From Macrobrachium rosenbergii (taxonomy: Eukaryota > Arthropoda > Malacostraca > Decapoda > Palaemonidae), in the NCBI RefSeq assembly GCF_040412425.1, contig NC_089743.1, forward strand, positions 87,892,471-87,956,470: DNA of 64,000 nucleotides, in the 5' to 3' direction. Shown here in pieces: positions 32,623 through 44,999 of the stretch (positions are counted from its first letter, which is position 1; the number at the start of each line of letters is the position of its first letter). Position numbers and translations under genes: made by a program. Below the pieces are notes generated by a model. That model made no database searches. It saw only the letters and a list, made by a program, of their open reading frames with translations, and was not told the DNA's origin.

Positions 32623-35600
32623 ATCACGTAGCTTTAAAGAACGGGAGACTGAGGAAAGCCCAGGACGAAATTATATAACCATCTCGTAAAGTATATTTAA
32701 TCTAAAATACAGCACGCCGATGGTCTTTCGTTGAAAGCTAAATCAAAGATTCACTGGCAACAAGAAGTCCAGTATGCTTGGGCTGAAAATTCCAAAATTT
32801 CATGGAAACCATACCATATTGAAGTCTCCGCGTTATTGTTACATTTTTGTAGTTATAACTGGCAAGTTTAAGGGAACTGTGTGATCAAATTGTAACGTGC
32901 ATTCCCTGAAACACGAAATGTTGCAATCTATCGTCTTCATTACTCTTTTAGGCGACCAACCATCTTTCCACAATTATTTTTATTATATATTATATATGCA
33001 GTCAGCAGAACGGAGCAAGCAATGAATTCCTAACTAGCTACAACACCCCCGACGATCCTGCGTTTAGCCACGCGCCAAATACCTGGGATACAGCAGACCA
33101 ATAAACAGGGTGAATATAAGGAGGGGAAGGGTGATTATGTGTGCGGGCTTGGAGTAAAACGGCCTGCGGGTACAGGTGCTCACACGACGCTGAAGCGACT
33201 TTGAACTGACTCATCCGTGATGATGGTGTCCCGGGCTGGCTGCTTCTCCCTCGCACGGTCCAGCCACCGGAACCAAAACAACACTTTCTCGCTACTTCGC
33301 AACATGCAGGAAGCTACCTCAGTACGCTTGCGACAGATTTGCTTGATATTTATAGATGTATTAATGGCATGTACCCTTTTTTGAAGAGTTACATTAAGAT
33401 TGGTGAAGGTTTTGATAATACTGTTTACGTCCTTTGTCTTATAGGAGATCTCACGGGGTATCTGAATTGCAAATGATCGCTAAGTGTATACATATATACA
33501 CAACCTTGAGCTGTGGTTAGTGGCAACGAACTTTGTAAAATATTTTATTGCCCTGTCGGCTCGAGGTGCTTTAATGGTGCTTGATATCAGATAGATAGCA
33601 GTGAGATAGGAAAAGATTTTCTTTGTCAAATGATAGGGTGTTAAATTATAAGGGAAGAAATGCTTGTGAGAATCGAAATGATAGAGTTACGAACTTGCTG
33701 TTGGTGCTGTAATCATTATGATATAAGCATTTCGTTCCATGAGTACGCCCCGTCCTATTTGCCCTTTCGGCGAGCGATTTCAGCGAGGCGTTTCCCGCCA
33801 CTGTGAGAATGTGTGGAGTTTATTAACATTTTGACTTCCCGCGGGTAAAAACGGAACGAGGGATGATTCTTTTCCCTTAAATCGATTTTTTTCACATGAA
33901 TAACTGTATTATAGGGAAGAGAAAAATTTGGAGACAGCTTTTGCGTTCCTCAGATTGATGTGCAAAATAAGTAACTGGGAAAAATTATTATTATCACTTC
34001 TGGGGACAGAGGGTCAGAGAGAGGTTTTGTGGTTAGTAAAGACGGGTGGAAAGGTGCTAGAAGAATCATGTGAACGACTGAAGTTGCGCACTCACCATAC
34101 GCAGGCATTCTTGACGGAGGCGGAGCAGTAATAATACTTTACCGGTGATTGTATAATCGCTACCAAATTGTGGAATGATTTGTTTGAATTTTAGAAATTC
34201 TGTATTGAAGATGCCCTTGTACCATTTTCGGACTCCCTTATGACACTGCTCTGAGTGTAACGTATTAAAAATGGGATATTACATTTAAAAATTTTAGATA
34301 TATTTCAGAGTTACCCGAGACTTACATTCTTACGCAGCATTTGAAACGTTATGCTTGGGGAGGTTCGTTTTAAAGGTGTCCAATGAGGTTCCTCAGCGGT
34401 TTGCGCAAACGTAATTGCAGTCACACCGCACTAGTCGAGTTAGATGCAGCGCTTTATAGCTTCAGATGGATTTTCTAACTTTTTATCTTACGGTTTATTA
34501 TCTCTTCTTTCATCTGAAACTGATTTCACTTTTTTCCAGTGTTTCTTTCACTTATTTGATTTTAAATGCTACTTAAAGGATAACTTCATCTTTAGAACTT
34601 CATTAATTTGAATGTTTGTTTCAGTTCAAAGACCATTGCCCTCGCACTCTCGTGCCCTTGTCCAACTTCCTCCTGAAATTAGAGTTGTTGCTGCTTTACT
34701 TAATTTTTGCAATTGAAAATTAACAGGCTATTAATGCAATTTGCATTTTACTGTCACCGAGTTTATGCAGTGTCTCTAGGTTTAGTAACGACCGCTTCCC
34801 AGGCTAACATAATTATTTACTCATTGCTATCCATTAGTATTTGACCATTTTTTGGTAGAATGTTTCAGGATTTCTATGCTCTGATAGTTTATTTTCTTTG
34901 ACTCCTTACAGGAGCATCACTATTCAGTGTTGATTTCTTAATGTATGTTCTTATTTCTTGTGTTTCTGTATATTGTATTTACTTCAAACTGGTGCCATGT
35001 TTTTTGTCTTGCACTGTCCATTGGGGACTTAGATAATCCTGTACTTTTTCTGGCCATGTACTATATTCCGTTATACGTCCTCTTAGGATTTTATGCTGCA
35101 TAGTGTCTAATTTATTCACGTCTTTTTCAGTTTTGTTATTCCTGGCTTCTAAATTAACATATGATGTTAGGACCACAACTATTTTATGTAACTTTTACCT
35201 CACTTCCAATGTTATCGCTCCTGCTTTCTTTCCTTCTCTGGATATTCTAGTTTCTCTTCACACATACGCTACCTTGTGATCCCTCTTCTTAAATGCATCA
35301 CCTTTGATCCATTACGTGTGTACCATTTGCCTAGGTATTTTTTTTTCTCGTATTACTTGTATCACATACTTAACCGTTTTTCACATCTGTTCATTTGTGA
35401 GCTTCCCTTTTCTTTAGGTCTTTATCCAGTATGAACGCAGCTGACTAACTGGACTTGGTATTAAATGTTAATTTCTTAAGTTGCTTTGGACTGTAGCATA
35501 GCCGCTAGCAGTCTCCTGTGGTGGGGAACATTATGTCGTCCATAGATACAGTATTAGGGTCTTCATTTTTATATCTCTCACCCGTGTTAAATTCTTTCTG

Positions 35601-35748
35601 TATATTTTGTTCGCTGTCTGTTATTATGCCACATACCTCTAGACCATAATCGTTCCCTTGTCATACATTCTGACTTATTTCAATTATTGAAAATAACGTG
35701 TTTACATGAAATTCTTATTATTGCTATTACAGTGGAAGCATTTTCCAG

Positions 35749-35750
<2 letters not shown>
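32623..35750. other. Spacer upstream of the gene A exon
   Basis: About 3.1 kb without a recognised domain or repeat family. Earlier exons of gene A, if any, would be expected in or before this stretch, ending in phase 1. I could not pick one with confidence. Confidence 0.35.

Positions 35751-35816
<66 letters not shown>
35751..35816. repeat. (ATT)n microsatellite at a splice acceptor
   Basis: 22 perfect ATT units ending three bases before the acceptor AG of the exon starting at 35820. Confidence 0.95.
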
Positions 35817-35817
<1 letters not shown>

Positions 35818-35819
35818 AG

Positions 35820-36046
35820 GATTAAGTGCAGTGGAAACATCCCTGTCTCAACTGAAGGTGATGACGGGTGTGCTTCTGGCAGTAGTATTACTACTCCTGT
35901 TGGCATATGTATTATTATTTATCCAGCGCGTGAACACACCTCTCCTGAAGTTGAAGCGTGTTTTATTCTGCAAGAAGAGAGCTCCTCGGACGAACAGTAC
36001 CGTCGGAAACCCGCCAGCAACCGTGGGCAGATTGGCCAACCACCAG
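35820..36046 (+). CDS. Gene A, transmembrane exon (paralogue of gene B)
   Basis: The exon is bounded by TTATTACAG (acceptor) and CAG/GTAATC (donor). It starts in phase 1 and ends in phase 0. It encodes a short outer stub (SAVETSLSQLK), then one hydrophobic helix (GVLLAVVLLLLLAYVLLFIQ). A basic Cys-containing juxtamembrane segment follows (LKLKRVLFCKKRAP), then a linker ending RLANHQ. Copy B (51150-50900, - strand) aligns from the first codon (LSAVETSLSQLK / IAAMESSISELK) to the last (NHQ / DKQ), with identical intron phases. I infer a single-pass membrane protein whose ectodomain exons lie upstream. The family is not recognised. The translation continues past the donor for only ten codons before a stop, supporting the exon end. 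Confidence 0.7.
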
Positions 36047-36189
36047 GTAATCATTTCACGGCCCATCTGGGGCTGAAGCGGCTGTTACACGGCCAGCCTA
36101 TTTGGAATCTCTCTTTCTCTGCTGCCAAAGTGCTGCGAAAGCAGCTACTCTTCTTCTTTCCCACCGTTATCCCTACGTTAAGGGGTTGG

Positions 36190-36600
36190 TTGCCTGATGC
36201 GCCTTCTCCGTCTCCTTCTATCAAAGGCATCATCCTCCACCAAAACCTCTTCTCTCCATATCTTCCTTCACTTTATCTCGCCATCTAATTCTCTGTCTCC
36301 CTCTCGATCTTCTTCCTCTAACAGGTTCTTCCCAAGCCCTCGTCACTCCTCCCCGTCATCCATCCGTAACACATGCCCATACCATCTCAATCGTGACTCG
36401 TATCACCTCTGTTATCTTTACTAAGCCTGCTCTTTCATCATTTTCCAATCTCTCAAGCAGTGATATTCCCATAATCCACCTCAGCAGTCTCATCTCTGTT
36501 CTCTCAAGCTTTACTTCCTCTTTTCTTCTTAGAGCCCATGTTTCTGATCCATACTGTATTTTTAAATTAAGTTCATCTTGCAGCCAGTGATCGGATATGT
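36190..36600 (-). pseudogene. RTE-type LINE RT tail inside gene A intron
   Basis: Read on the - strand, a frame gives YGSETWALRRKEEVKLERTE and then MRLLRWIMGISLLERLENDE. This is the highly characteristic segment after the RT core of RTE-type LINEs. A later piece near 36200-36230 reads DAFDRRRRR, the expected end of that domain. It lies in the 1470-bp intron between the two gene A exons, antisense to the gene. It is a fragment only. Confidence 0.85.
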
Positions 36601-36903
36601 AAAAAGTCGAGTCGGCATATTTGCACGAGAAGAATAGCCTACCCAACCGGAGAAAATATAATTTAAATCTGCTCAATAGAAGCATGAACGCTTAGCGCTG
36701 CTATTGATGTTTTAAAACATTCTAAGATTAAATGTGTATTTAATTTCTTTGTATTAGAATAATAGTTACCGCTTTTAACATTGATTAAGTTGTAACATGT
36801 ATGCTAGTATTTTTAGCCGAATCCATGGTTAGGATAAAGTATATCACTTGGTTAAACGGATATTTATACTGCTCTCTGAAGTAAGAAAAATATTTGTATA
36901 TTC

Positions 36904-37312
36904 ATAGGCGTAGGGGGCGGGGGCGCAGGGTGGACAACTGCCCCCAGCCCCTGGATTCGGGAATATGCTGATATTCGGGTTGGGATATTCGGGCATTCGG
37001 AGGAAAAAAAATTCTATAATTTAAAAAATAGCAAGAATAAAAATGATGATAAACGTGTATTTTTAAGTTAACTAGGTAATAAATAATTGCACATGAATTA
37101 TGATTATCAGTTTATCATTTACTTTAGAATATCCCCATTCGATTACAAAACGTTACTCATAAGATGGTTTTGCTAAACTTCTTTAAACTCGTACCTGCTG
37201 TACATAACTTGACAGCTGTTTGGTGTTTATTACACACAGATATATGGCAATTTGAAAAAACTCTGGGGGTTTCTGAAATTCGGGCAAATAAAGTCCACCT
37301 CTTACGCCCATG
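36904..37312. mobile_element. Possible short MITE in gene A intron
   Basis: CATAGGCGTAGG at the left and CTTACGCCCATG at the right are imperfect inverted ends around a non-coding stretch with repeated ATTCGGG motifs. A related end, GGCTACGCCCATGG, lies near 5860. The evidence is weak. Confidence 0.25.
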
Positions 37313-37516
37313 TGTATACTGTATACTTTTTGGTTGTACGCAAGAAAAATCTTCCCTGTGACAACACTTGCTTCTTAAGCAACGTATTAGTCTTTTAAAG
37401 TTCGAAGTCTTTTATATATGCAATGGAGGCTCATTATAAAAGACTCTTGTTCTGAAAATTTTATTTCTTTATGTCAGAAACGTTAATTTTATTCCATAAT
37501 TTGTCATGCGTTATAG

Positions 37517-37840
37517 AGTGACTGCAGCCCTCAACGGCGAAGAGCTTCGGAATCCAAGCCGTCGACGCTTGGTGATACGAGCTTAGAACCACAGCCACGT
37601 CCCTTCAGAGTACGCCAACCCTCGGAATCTACTTGCCCTGAGGAGGGAAATGACATACCCCCACAAGGATATGACAACTTCGGTCTTTCAACCTCAACCA
37701 TCGACACCAACGCACTCCACAATACTTCCAACTCTTCCACGGATACTCTGGGCCCAGCCATTTCGACAAACACCTTGCACACCACTTTGCCCTCCCTTAA
37801 CCATTCACCTTCCAATGGTCATGTTCATGCGAGAATATAA
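37517..37840 (+). CDS. Gene A, cytoplasmic-tail terminal exon
   Basis: Acceptor TTATAG, phase 0, then 107 codons and TAA at 37838. The product is hydrophilic and Ser/Thr/Pro-rich, starting SDCSPQRRRASES. It carries a block shared with gene B: RQPSEST(S)CPEEG, then PQGYDNFGLSTSTID, then STDTLGPAISTNTLHTTLPS. GYDNF/L could be a Tyr-based adaptor-binding or phosphorylation site (inference). Gene B's terminal exon (50761-50441) begins with the matching SDSSLQ and the same acceptor phase. Conservation of this tail together with synonymous divergence (for example ACC TCA ACC against ACT TCC ACC) argues for real protein selection. Confidence 0.75.
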   Translation, partial: SDCSPQRRRASESKPSTLGDTSLEPQPRPFRVRQPSESTCPEEGNDIPPQGYDNFGLSTSTIDTNALHNTSNSSTDTLGPAISTNTLHTTLPSLNHSPSNGHVHARI

Positions 37841-40800
37841 ATGTGAATTTTAGTCGCAGAAAATACTTTATATGAGTGCCCTGGTTGGCAGTGCTAAGGT
37901 CAAATTATATATACACAGAAAGGCCAACCTTTTTAGGCAACGGCCGAATGATGGTGGCTGTAGTTGCGTAAAAAGTTAGTCGTCCAACTCCTTCACTGGA
38001 AGTGCAATATTCAGTTTCAGGCTGTTATTACTGTGTAGTCTGTGCCATTGAGCCTTGTGAGGGAGTTTTTGAAATTTACTAACAGCTCCGTTTCATGATG
38101 GCGAGTGTTTTTTTGTTTTTGTGAGACTACGGTTGCAAAAGTGATAAAATGAAACAGGATGCAACCTCTTTGGTCATTTCAAGATTTGATGACAGACGCT
38201 AACTAGGCATGTCAGGGTCTGAGACCCTTTGGGTAACTTATTATTGTCATATACCCATGGCGTGTTAGTAGGACATGGCGCCGAAGGATGGGTTAGGTTT
38301 GTTACGATGCCCAAATATGGCTTAAGATAGGATCATTAAACTAGAGTGCACATTCAAGGTAAATGCCCAAAAAATAAGGGAAAACCAACATGATGCCCTC
38401 TGAGCTGTAGTCCAGTTCCACTACTAAGATTCTTGTACACGTGGGCTGAAGTGCAAATGGACTAAAGACAACCTGTACAGTAAGTATTCATTAAGACATA
38501 TTACTCGGATATACAATGAGCATTGATGAACAGTATTAACATTCTGATTTGCTATTTCACAAAAGACCTACAGTTATTTAGTGCAAATCTACATATTTGT
38601 AAGATTTATGGGTTTCCCCACCTTGGTAGAGAAACAAGGTTTAACAAATGGAATGTCCAGACATGAAATTTTCAGTGATCAAAAGTTTATCAAATAGCCT
38701 ATACATGTCAGATATACTGTATATAACAGTCATGGTGTGTATACAAAGATGTACAGTATTTTTGATAAGTGTACTTTTATCCTAGATGTTTATACAGGTT
38801 TTGATGAACATATTTATACATGTAGAGAGGTTTTACCCATTGCAATTTTATCAAAGTTTTGAAGCCTATTTACGTACATATATTTGCTCTTGTTAACTAA
38901 CTTCCAAAGTAATATAGGAAAATATTTATATTTTAACTCTTGAGGCCTGGGAACTTGTTCAAAACTTTATAAGCACTTTTGTCAAGGGCAGGTCCTAAAG
39001 AGACAAGGCACATCTGTTTTGGGGAATTATATACCCCAGTAGCTTAATTTGATATTACACATCCTCAGATAACATTTTTATCCAAGTTTTGATACTTGTT
39101 CTCTTTCAACCATTTTAGAAGAGAAAATTATTTTAATTTTCATGTAATTCACCCAGTGCCTGTCTGACTTGACCCTCCCAACAGGGTTTTTTCTCTGGTG
39201 TGTGTGTCTAACTTGCTGAAGCCAGATGAGGCTAGTTATTTTGTAAAAGTATGCATCAAATGCAAGAAATTGCCAGGGAGAAAAAGATAAGAGGGATTGC
39301 AGAAAACAGAATGAAAGAGGGAGGGTTAAATATGAATTAGATGTCACATGGCATCAATCTAGTACAGTACCAGAATGATACACCCAGAAAGGAAAGAAAT
39401 GATAAAATGTATAAAATTATCATTTGTAAGAGCCAGTACTTATACTCGATCGTATTTGGAGATGGTGAATGAGTCTCTAGCCTACATTGTGTGCTTGTGT
39501 TTGAGCTCTTACCATGAGTAAAATTTCATTGCAGATCAAACTACTGTCCAGAGGAAACCTCAAATATCAGTTAAGTTTTAGCAACACTATCCCAGGCCAG
39601 GGGGTGAACACAGAGGTTTTTGTTTTAGCTCATAAGTTGCTCAATACTGTATCTTCAAAGCCTTGTGATTGTTGACATGAATTTTTTTGAGATTTTATCA
39701 TACTTTTTAACAAGAACCTACATACTGATGTGGGATCGTAATTCAAGTACAAGTGTGGTTGGCTTTTGAGATATATTGTTTGACATTGAAGGCCTTTCCT
39801 GTTACATATCACATGGGATGTGATCCATGTTAGCTGTTTCAGAATAAAATGGCTCCTTTGTCATTGCTTAGGATTCAAACAGTGCCTGTTACTTTCCTTT
39901 AGATTACCTACCAGTTACAAGTTAACAGTACCAATTTGGAGCATTATAATCATGTTTACAAATGCAGCAGTAGCAGTAAGAGTAAAAATGCAAAATAAAA
40001 CATTGAAGAAATTGGTTGCAAAAATGCAACGTAAAGCAGATAAAAGTTTTTAAGTGGAAACTATCGAGGGAAGAAAATTGATTGAATTATTAGTTGTTTT
40101 CTGGCATCATAACTGCCTGGGTGATTAATGCCAGTGAGAGAAAAGAATAATAGAAAGTTACATGTAAGAAAACCAAATTTGTAAGTTTTATCCAACGGAG
40201 TTTTCTAAGGAGAGTGGAATGGACTAGGGAAGTTATTACACTGAGGTAACAAACGCACAGTTGGCAAAGATTATAGGCAATGTGCATGGTTTTGAAGTGA
40301 AAACATAAAAAGAAAGACAAAATGTTTTATATTTCAGAGGTCAATTTGACAGGCAGCATGATGCCCTGATCTAGCTCAGGGCTCAAACTTGATGAAAGTT
40401 GTACACCCCCAGCTTCCCCAGGGATGGGAAGCATCATAGTCAGGGAAAAGAACGCTAACATTCAGCAGCAGAAGGAGGGAACAAGTCACTGCTGGGTCAT
40501 TGATCAGACAAATTAACTCCTGTTGTGGGATTTACATTGAACCTCCGTCATTGTTATTGGAAAAAAAATCGCAGAAGAAAAGAATTTGTGCAATATATGT
40601 TCTCGTCTTTCTTGTGCATTTTCTGCTTAAATTCCTGTTGGATCTAGTCTAAATCCATTCATAATTTTTTGGATCTTCCCACTAATCTGTATTACAGACG
40701 GGAACAGAAAAGGCCAATCCAAAGGGTTAATAGCTGTGATAAAAGAGGACTTGCTGTGTGTAAATGAAACAGTTCCTTAGAAGCAGATTCAACTATCTCG

Positions 40801-41589
40801 ACAACAAGCTCTTTCCCAGACAAGTTGGAAGTAACTTTGACACCCAAAATAATTTTGGAAGTGAAAGGTTTAATTACTCTACATTTTCATTAAACAGAAA
40901 AATAAATGTGATAGAGTGAATAATAACACAGTAATTTTGGCAAAATGTAACTTGATTGCCATTATGTGGAGATATCCTAGTGTTGGCTGTGATCTTTGCG
41001 CCATATAACCATCCTGTTTATATACTGTATGCTTACATAACAAGAGTTAATTGGTAAAGACAGCATAGGGTTAGAAAGCTAAGGAGTGTAGATAGCTGAA
41101 TCATCATTAAGATTGTATATGAAAGGAGATAAGCTGTATGAGGTTGTTGATAAAGAAGAGTAATGGAACAGAATCACAAAGGACATGAGAAGGCAATTAG
41201 ATAAAGTTCTAGAGTCAACTGCCATTGAGATATCTAGAAAGTTTTATAAAATGTAACAAATAAAATGACAAAGCATCATTATGTTAAGGAAGAAGGTCCC
41301 TGGCATATCATGTACCTTGGATCCAAAGTATTGTTTACAAGTTAGCTTCTAGTGCATTTTTTATTGAAGTTAAAACAATAAGGCTGTAAGTTAGGCGGTT
41401 AACCAGCACATGTTCCTAAGAGGAAGGATGACAGCTGAATTTTAATATTTGAGCTAAAGAGGTAACGGCAGATTTTATTAGGGATTATGATTGAATATTG
41501 TTAGGACTGATCCCTTGATCAACCAAAAGGGTGCAAGAATAGTATGGACTTCACTGGCAAGAATATACTGGGGAGGTAATATGTTGAGA
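37841..41589. other. Spacer, no recognised gene
   Basis: About 3.7 kb of AT-rich DNA downstream of gene A. No canonical polyadenylation signal lies close to the gene A stop. No repeat family was recognised. Confidence 0.4.
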
Positions 41590-42928
41590 AGCAGAGTTGC
41601 CAAAGTTGAGAACTATGATTTTCTTCTTTCAAAGAGTGGCATATCTGCAACCTGCAGTAACTGCAGGCCAATTTCTATTCTCCCTGTGCTCTCCAAAGTC
41701 GCTGAAAAACTTAATTTTAAGCTACCATATAAGTACCGGTATGTGGAAGTTAAATGATTGTTGTCTGATTGTCAATATGCCTATTGAAAGCAGCTAGGTA
41801 CCTGCGATGCTCTTTTAGGCTTCCCATGCCATTTGCAAGAGAACCTTGATAGGGTTTTGAGCGCAGATTAATTCAAATAGAAATTCAATTAAATTTTAGT
41901 GCTGCTTTCGATTTAGGAAATCACAAGGAACTTAGTTATAAACTTTTTAGTGTATAGAAATGATATAGTTGTTGGCCTGGAAAACAAGATTGCTCAGTTT
42001 GCCGATGATGCAACACTTATGAGCGTAGTAAAGTCTCCACTTATGAGAAATGAAGCTGCCGTCAGCCTCATTTGAGATGTGGACTGGATCAGTGAATGGT
42101 GTAGTTGGTGCTGCATGAGGCTGAACTCCAGTAAAACGAAAACACTTGATTAGCAGATCTTGTACAGATTTTCCACCCCATCCTCCCTTCAGGTGGATTG
42201 AACACTGCTGAATGATTCTGAAGCTTTATATAACTATTCTAGGTGTAATTTTTGACTCATCTTACTTTTGAGAAACATCTAATAAAAGTGTCACCAAATG
42301 ATGCATGGAAGTTAGGCCTCATATATTTATAACAGTGATAAAATCAAACCAACCTGTTTTAGGTCATTTGTACTTCCTTTACTAGAATATTGTTCTCCAG
42401 TGTGGATGTCTGCTTCTGCCAAATATTTATCTGTTTTAGATAGAGTGGTTCGTGGTGGTAGGTTGCTGTTGCCTAATATTAGCAGTTATAACTTGGACCA
42501 TTGACGGATGTTATCCTTGTTTGTCAATTTTTCATAACTTGTATTTTAACAGTGATCTTTCACATTCACAGTTGATCCCTGATTCCCTTTTCCTGCCGAG
42601 AGTAACCAGACTTGCTGAACAGTTGCACCAGTATGCAGTAAAGGTGCCTTGCTGTAGAACTTCTTGTTGTGAGGATGTGCAATAGGAACTTCAAAAGTTC
42701 AAGCAAAGATGCAATTCATTACCATCCTAATACTGTTCTCCTTGCGTTTTAATATATTTTTGTCTATTTATTAATTTGCTTTATTTTTTCCTTTTTTAGT
42801 GAGATCTCTTCTTTCTGTTTCTCTGTAATTCCTCTTACTTTTTCCTAATAAACACCATATTCTTTGGAAGCTTGAATTTCAAGTCAGTGGCCCCTGCTGG
42901 CTTCTTCCATATGAATAGTGTGCATGTT

Positions 42929-42988
<60 letters not shown>

Positions 42989-42990
42989 TA
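41590..42990 (+). mobile_element. Non-LTR (jockey/CR1-like) LINE remnant with 3' end
   Basis: An RT piece near 41660-41735 reads CRPISILPVLSKVAEKL (motif 1). Near 41960-42060 a frame reads VGLENKIAQFADDATLMSVV, with an intact catalytic FADD. CMRLNSSKTKTLD follows (motif after the palm), and about 42360-42440 reads SPVWMSASAKYLSVLDRVVR. Several stops separate the pieces. The 3' end (42752-42930, shared with 4951-5096) runs into (AAT)n at 42931-42989, apparently the element's tail. A second copy of the family lies at 48.4-49.5 kb. Confidence 0.85.
42931..42989. repeat. (AAT)n microsatellite, LINE tail
   Basis: About 19 AAT units directly following the LINE 3' end. Confidence 0.95.
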
Positions 42991-44763
42991 TTATGGTAGT
43001 GGAAATAAAACTTTCTCCAAGTACATAACATGTAAGAGAGGCACATTGTGGGAAGGTCTTGTTTGGTATAAAAAGCAGGTGGTGGCTATGGAAGCTGGAA
43101 TCCAGTAAGAAGTGTGTAACAACATGCCACAATAAGCAACTAGGCCTAAATTGATATGCGGCTGAATCATTTTCCTGATACTGAGCAGGTGGGGCATTGT
43201 TTGTGGCCACTGATGATGGCCATCAAAAGCCCAGTGAGTGGGAGGATTGCAGCAGTGAGTGTCGAAAGGACTCCACTCAAACCAGCCTCAACCTGCTTCT
43301 GGTGCAGACGTTGGTGTACAGGTAGTAGCATGTGATAAATTAAGTGATCGAGACTATAGTCCCCAGGACCAAAGTCTGTAGAGACAGAGGATTAGAGAGG
43401 GCCGTGTTTCTGAGTAGAGGTGGAGGCAGTTTTATGAGGAGAGGCATTACTTCCATATTAGTAGTAATTAAAGAAGCAGAAGTATCAGGAAAAGGAGAGG
43501 CTAAGAGTGTGGTATGTGCTAGTCGCCTGTACTTATCATAGGCTAAGTATAGATGATTATAAAGGGGTAGTGATCACAGCAGTAGATTCTGCTTCCTACA
43601 CTTCTCAACATAATGCGTTGAAAGGATGGCAAGGCCAAGTTTTCAAGTCTCCCGGTACGTATTATCAAGCTGGCCTCTGCTTTATGAGATCTTAGGCTTT
43701 ACCAAATACTGTACTGTATGGCTTTACTCCTTTTGTATCTTTTAAATGTGCTTAGTCAGTGTGAGTTTGAGATGTTAATACTTAGTGGATTGGTTACCTC
43801 AACTTGACAAACTTTGTGCTTATTGGATACTTTATTACATGTATAATTGTTTGCTATGCTCCCATTTTATATTTGATGCATTTTCAAATAGATTTCATAA
43901 AACCTAAGTGTTAAGTGCAGGTTACTTCAGGTTAGGAGCTATGTTGAATTAATGTTAGCAGTAAGATATCTAGAAAACATTCAAGTGTAGGGTATGGTAA
44001 AGGGTCTATGTTACCTAACGGACCTTGTTACTTATCAGAAAGCCAGATATGTGAAAACATGTCACCATGTTTCCAATGATGGCTTTTAAAGTTTTGTTTT
44101 TGATGCAGTAATGTACAATATTGATTGCTTGGCTCTAACTGCAGAGGCACTTGGATGACTTCTCATTTTCAGCAATAGTAAGATTTTTTGTAGTTTTCTT
44201 GAAGTTTCAGTCCTTAAGGCTTGTGAGAGTAAATGCTGGATAGTTGAAAATATGGGATACCTCAACATACAACAGCTTGCAAAGGACCGGAAATGCCCAC
44301 TGGACTGCTACATTTGATAAATAACCATGTAAACTTACTCTTTAAGGGCTTGAAATCAAAGTATGAAAACAACACTCATAAATATCAGGTAGAAATTTGT
44401 ATTTTATGAACAACAATCTTGTAATCTAACCTAAAACTCCTGTTGGACTTCAGAGCAATAACCTCTCAAAGATCTTTGGAAAGAGGGTAATCACATGCCT
44501 CATCTGGCATGTAGTGAGGAAATGTTCTTTCAAACCCCCATGACTACGACACTTGACTAGAAAGTGCCGTACACACAAGTGGGAAAGCAGCAAGGGCAAC
44601 ATGGCTGTGGTTGACCCTCCACAAAATAATGAGGTGACGTTTTTGTGCGAGGCCAAGAAGAAGCTAGCGAAGGGTAATTTCTCATTGCAGAGTTGATGTG
44701 GTAACTTAGAGTGAAATTACCAAGATCCATTTTTATTTGAATGTTTAGGGAATATTTGTATAG
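42991..44763. other. Spacer, no recognised gene
   Basis: No domain recognised. A GATGGCCATC palindrome lies at 43213-43222. Open frames here are short and featureless. Confidence 0.35.
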
Positions 44764-44778
44764 TATCTTCAAGTGACA

Positions 44779-44979
44779 AGCTCTTCCTTGGGCGAGTTGG
44801 TAGAGTTGTGGCCTTGCACTCGTTAGGCCCGAGTTTGACTCTCCGGCCGGCTAATGAAGAGTTAGAGGAATTTATTTCTGGTGATAGAAATTAATTTCTC
44901 GTTATAATGTGGTTCGGATTCCACAATAAGCTGTAAAGCTGTTAATCAGCTCAGTGGTCTGGTAAAACTAAGGTATACT
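44779..44979 (+). mobile_element. tRNA-derived SINE with internal deletion
   Basis: The tRNA-like head is GGGCGAGTTGGTAGAG, and the B-box-like stretch is CGAGTTTGACTCTCCGG. The family body follows to CACAATAAGCTGT, then jumps to TAATCAGCTCAGTGGTCTGG, missing about 75 bp present in the other copies. The target duplication TATCTTCAAGTGACA (15 bp) lies at 44764-44778 and 44980-44994, showing LINE-type retroposition. Confidence 0.88.
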
Positions 44980-44999
44980 TATCTTCAAGTGACACTGGA

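Noticed and set aside
43201..43240. CTGATGATGGCCATC as a hammerhead core
   Set aside because: A simple GATGGCCATC palindrome; no GAAAC follows.
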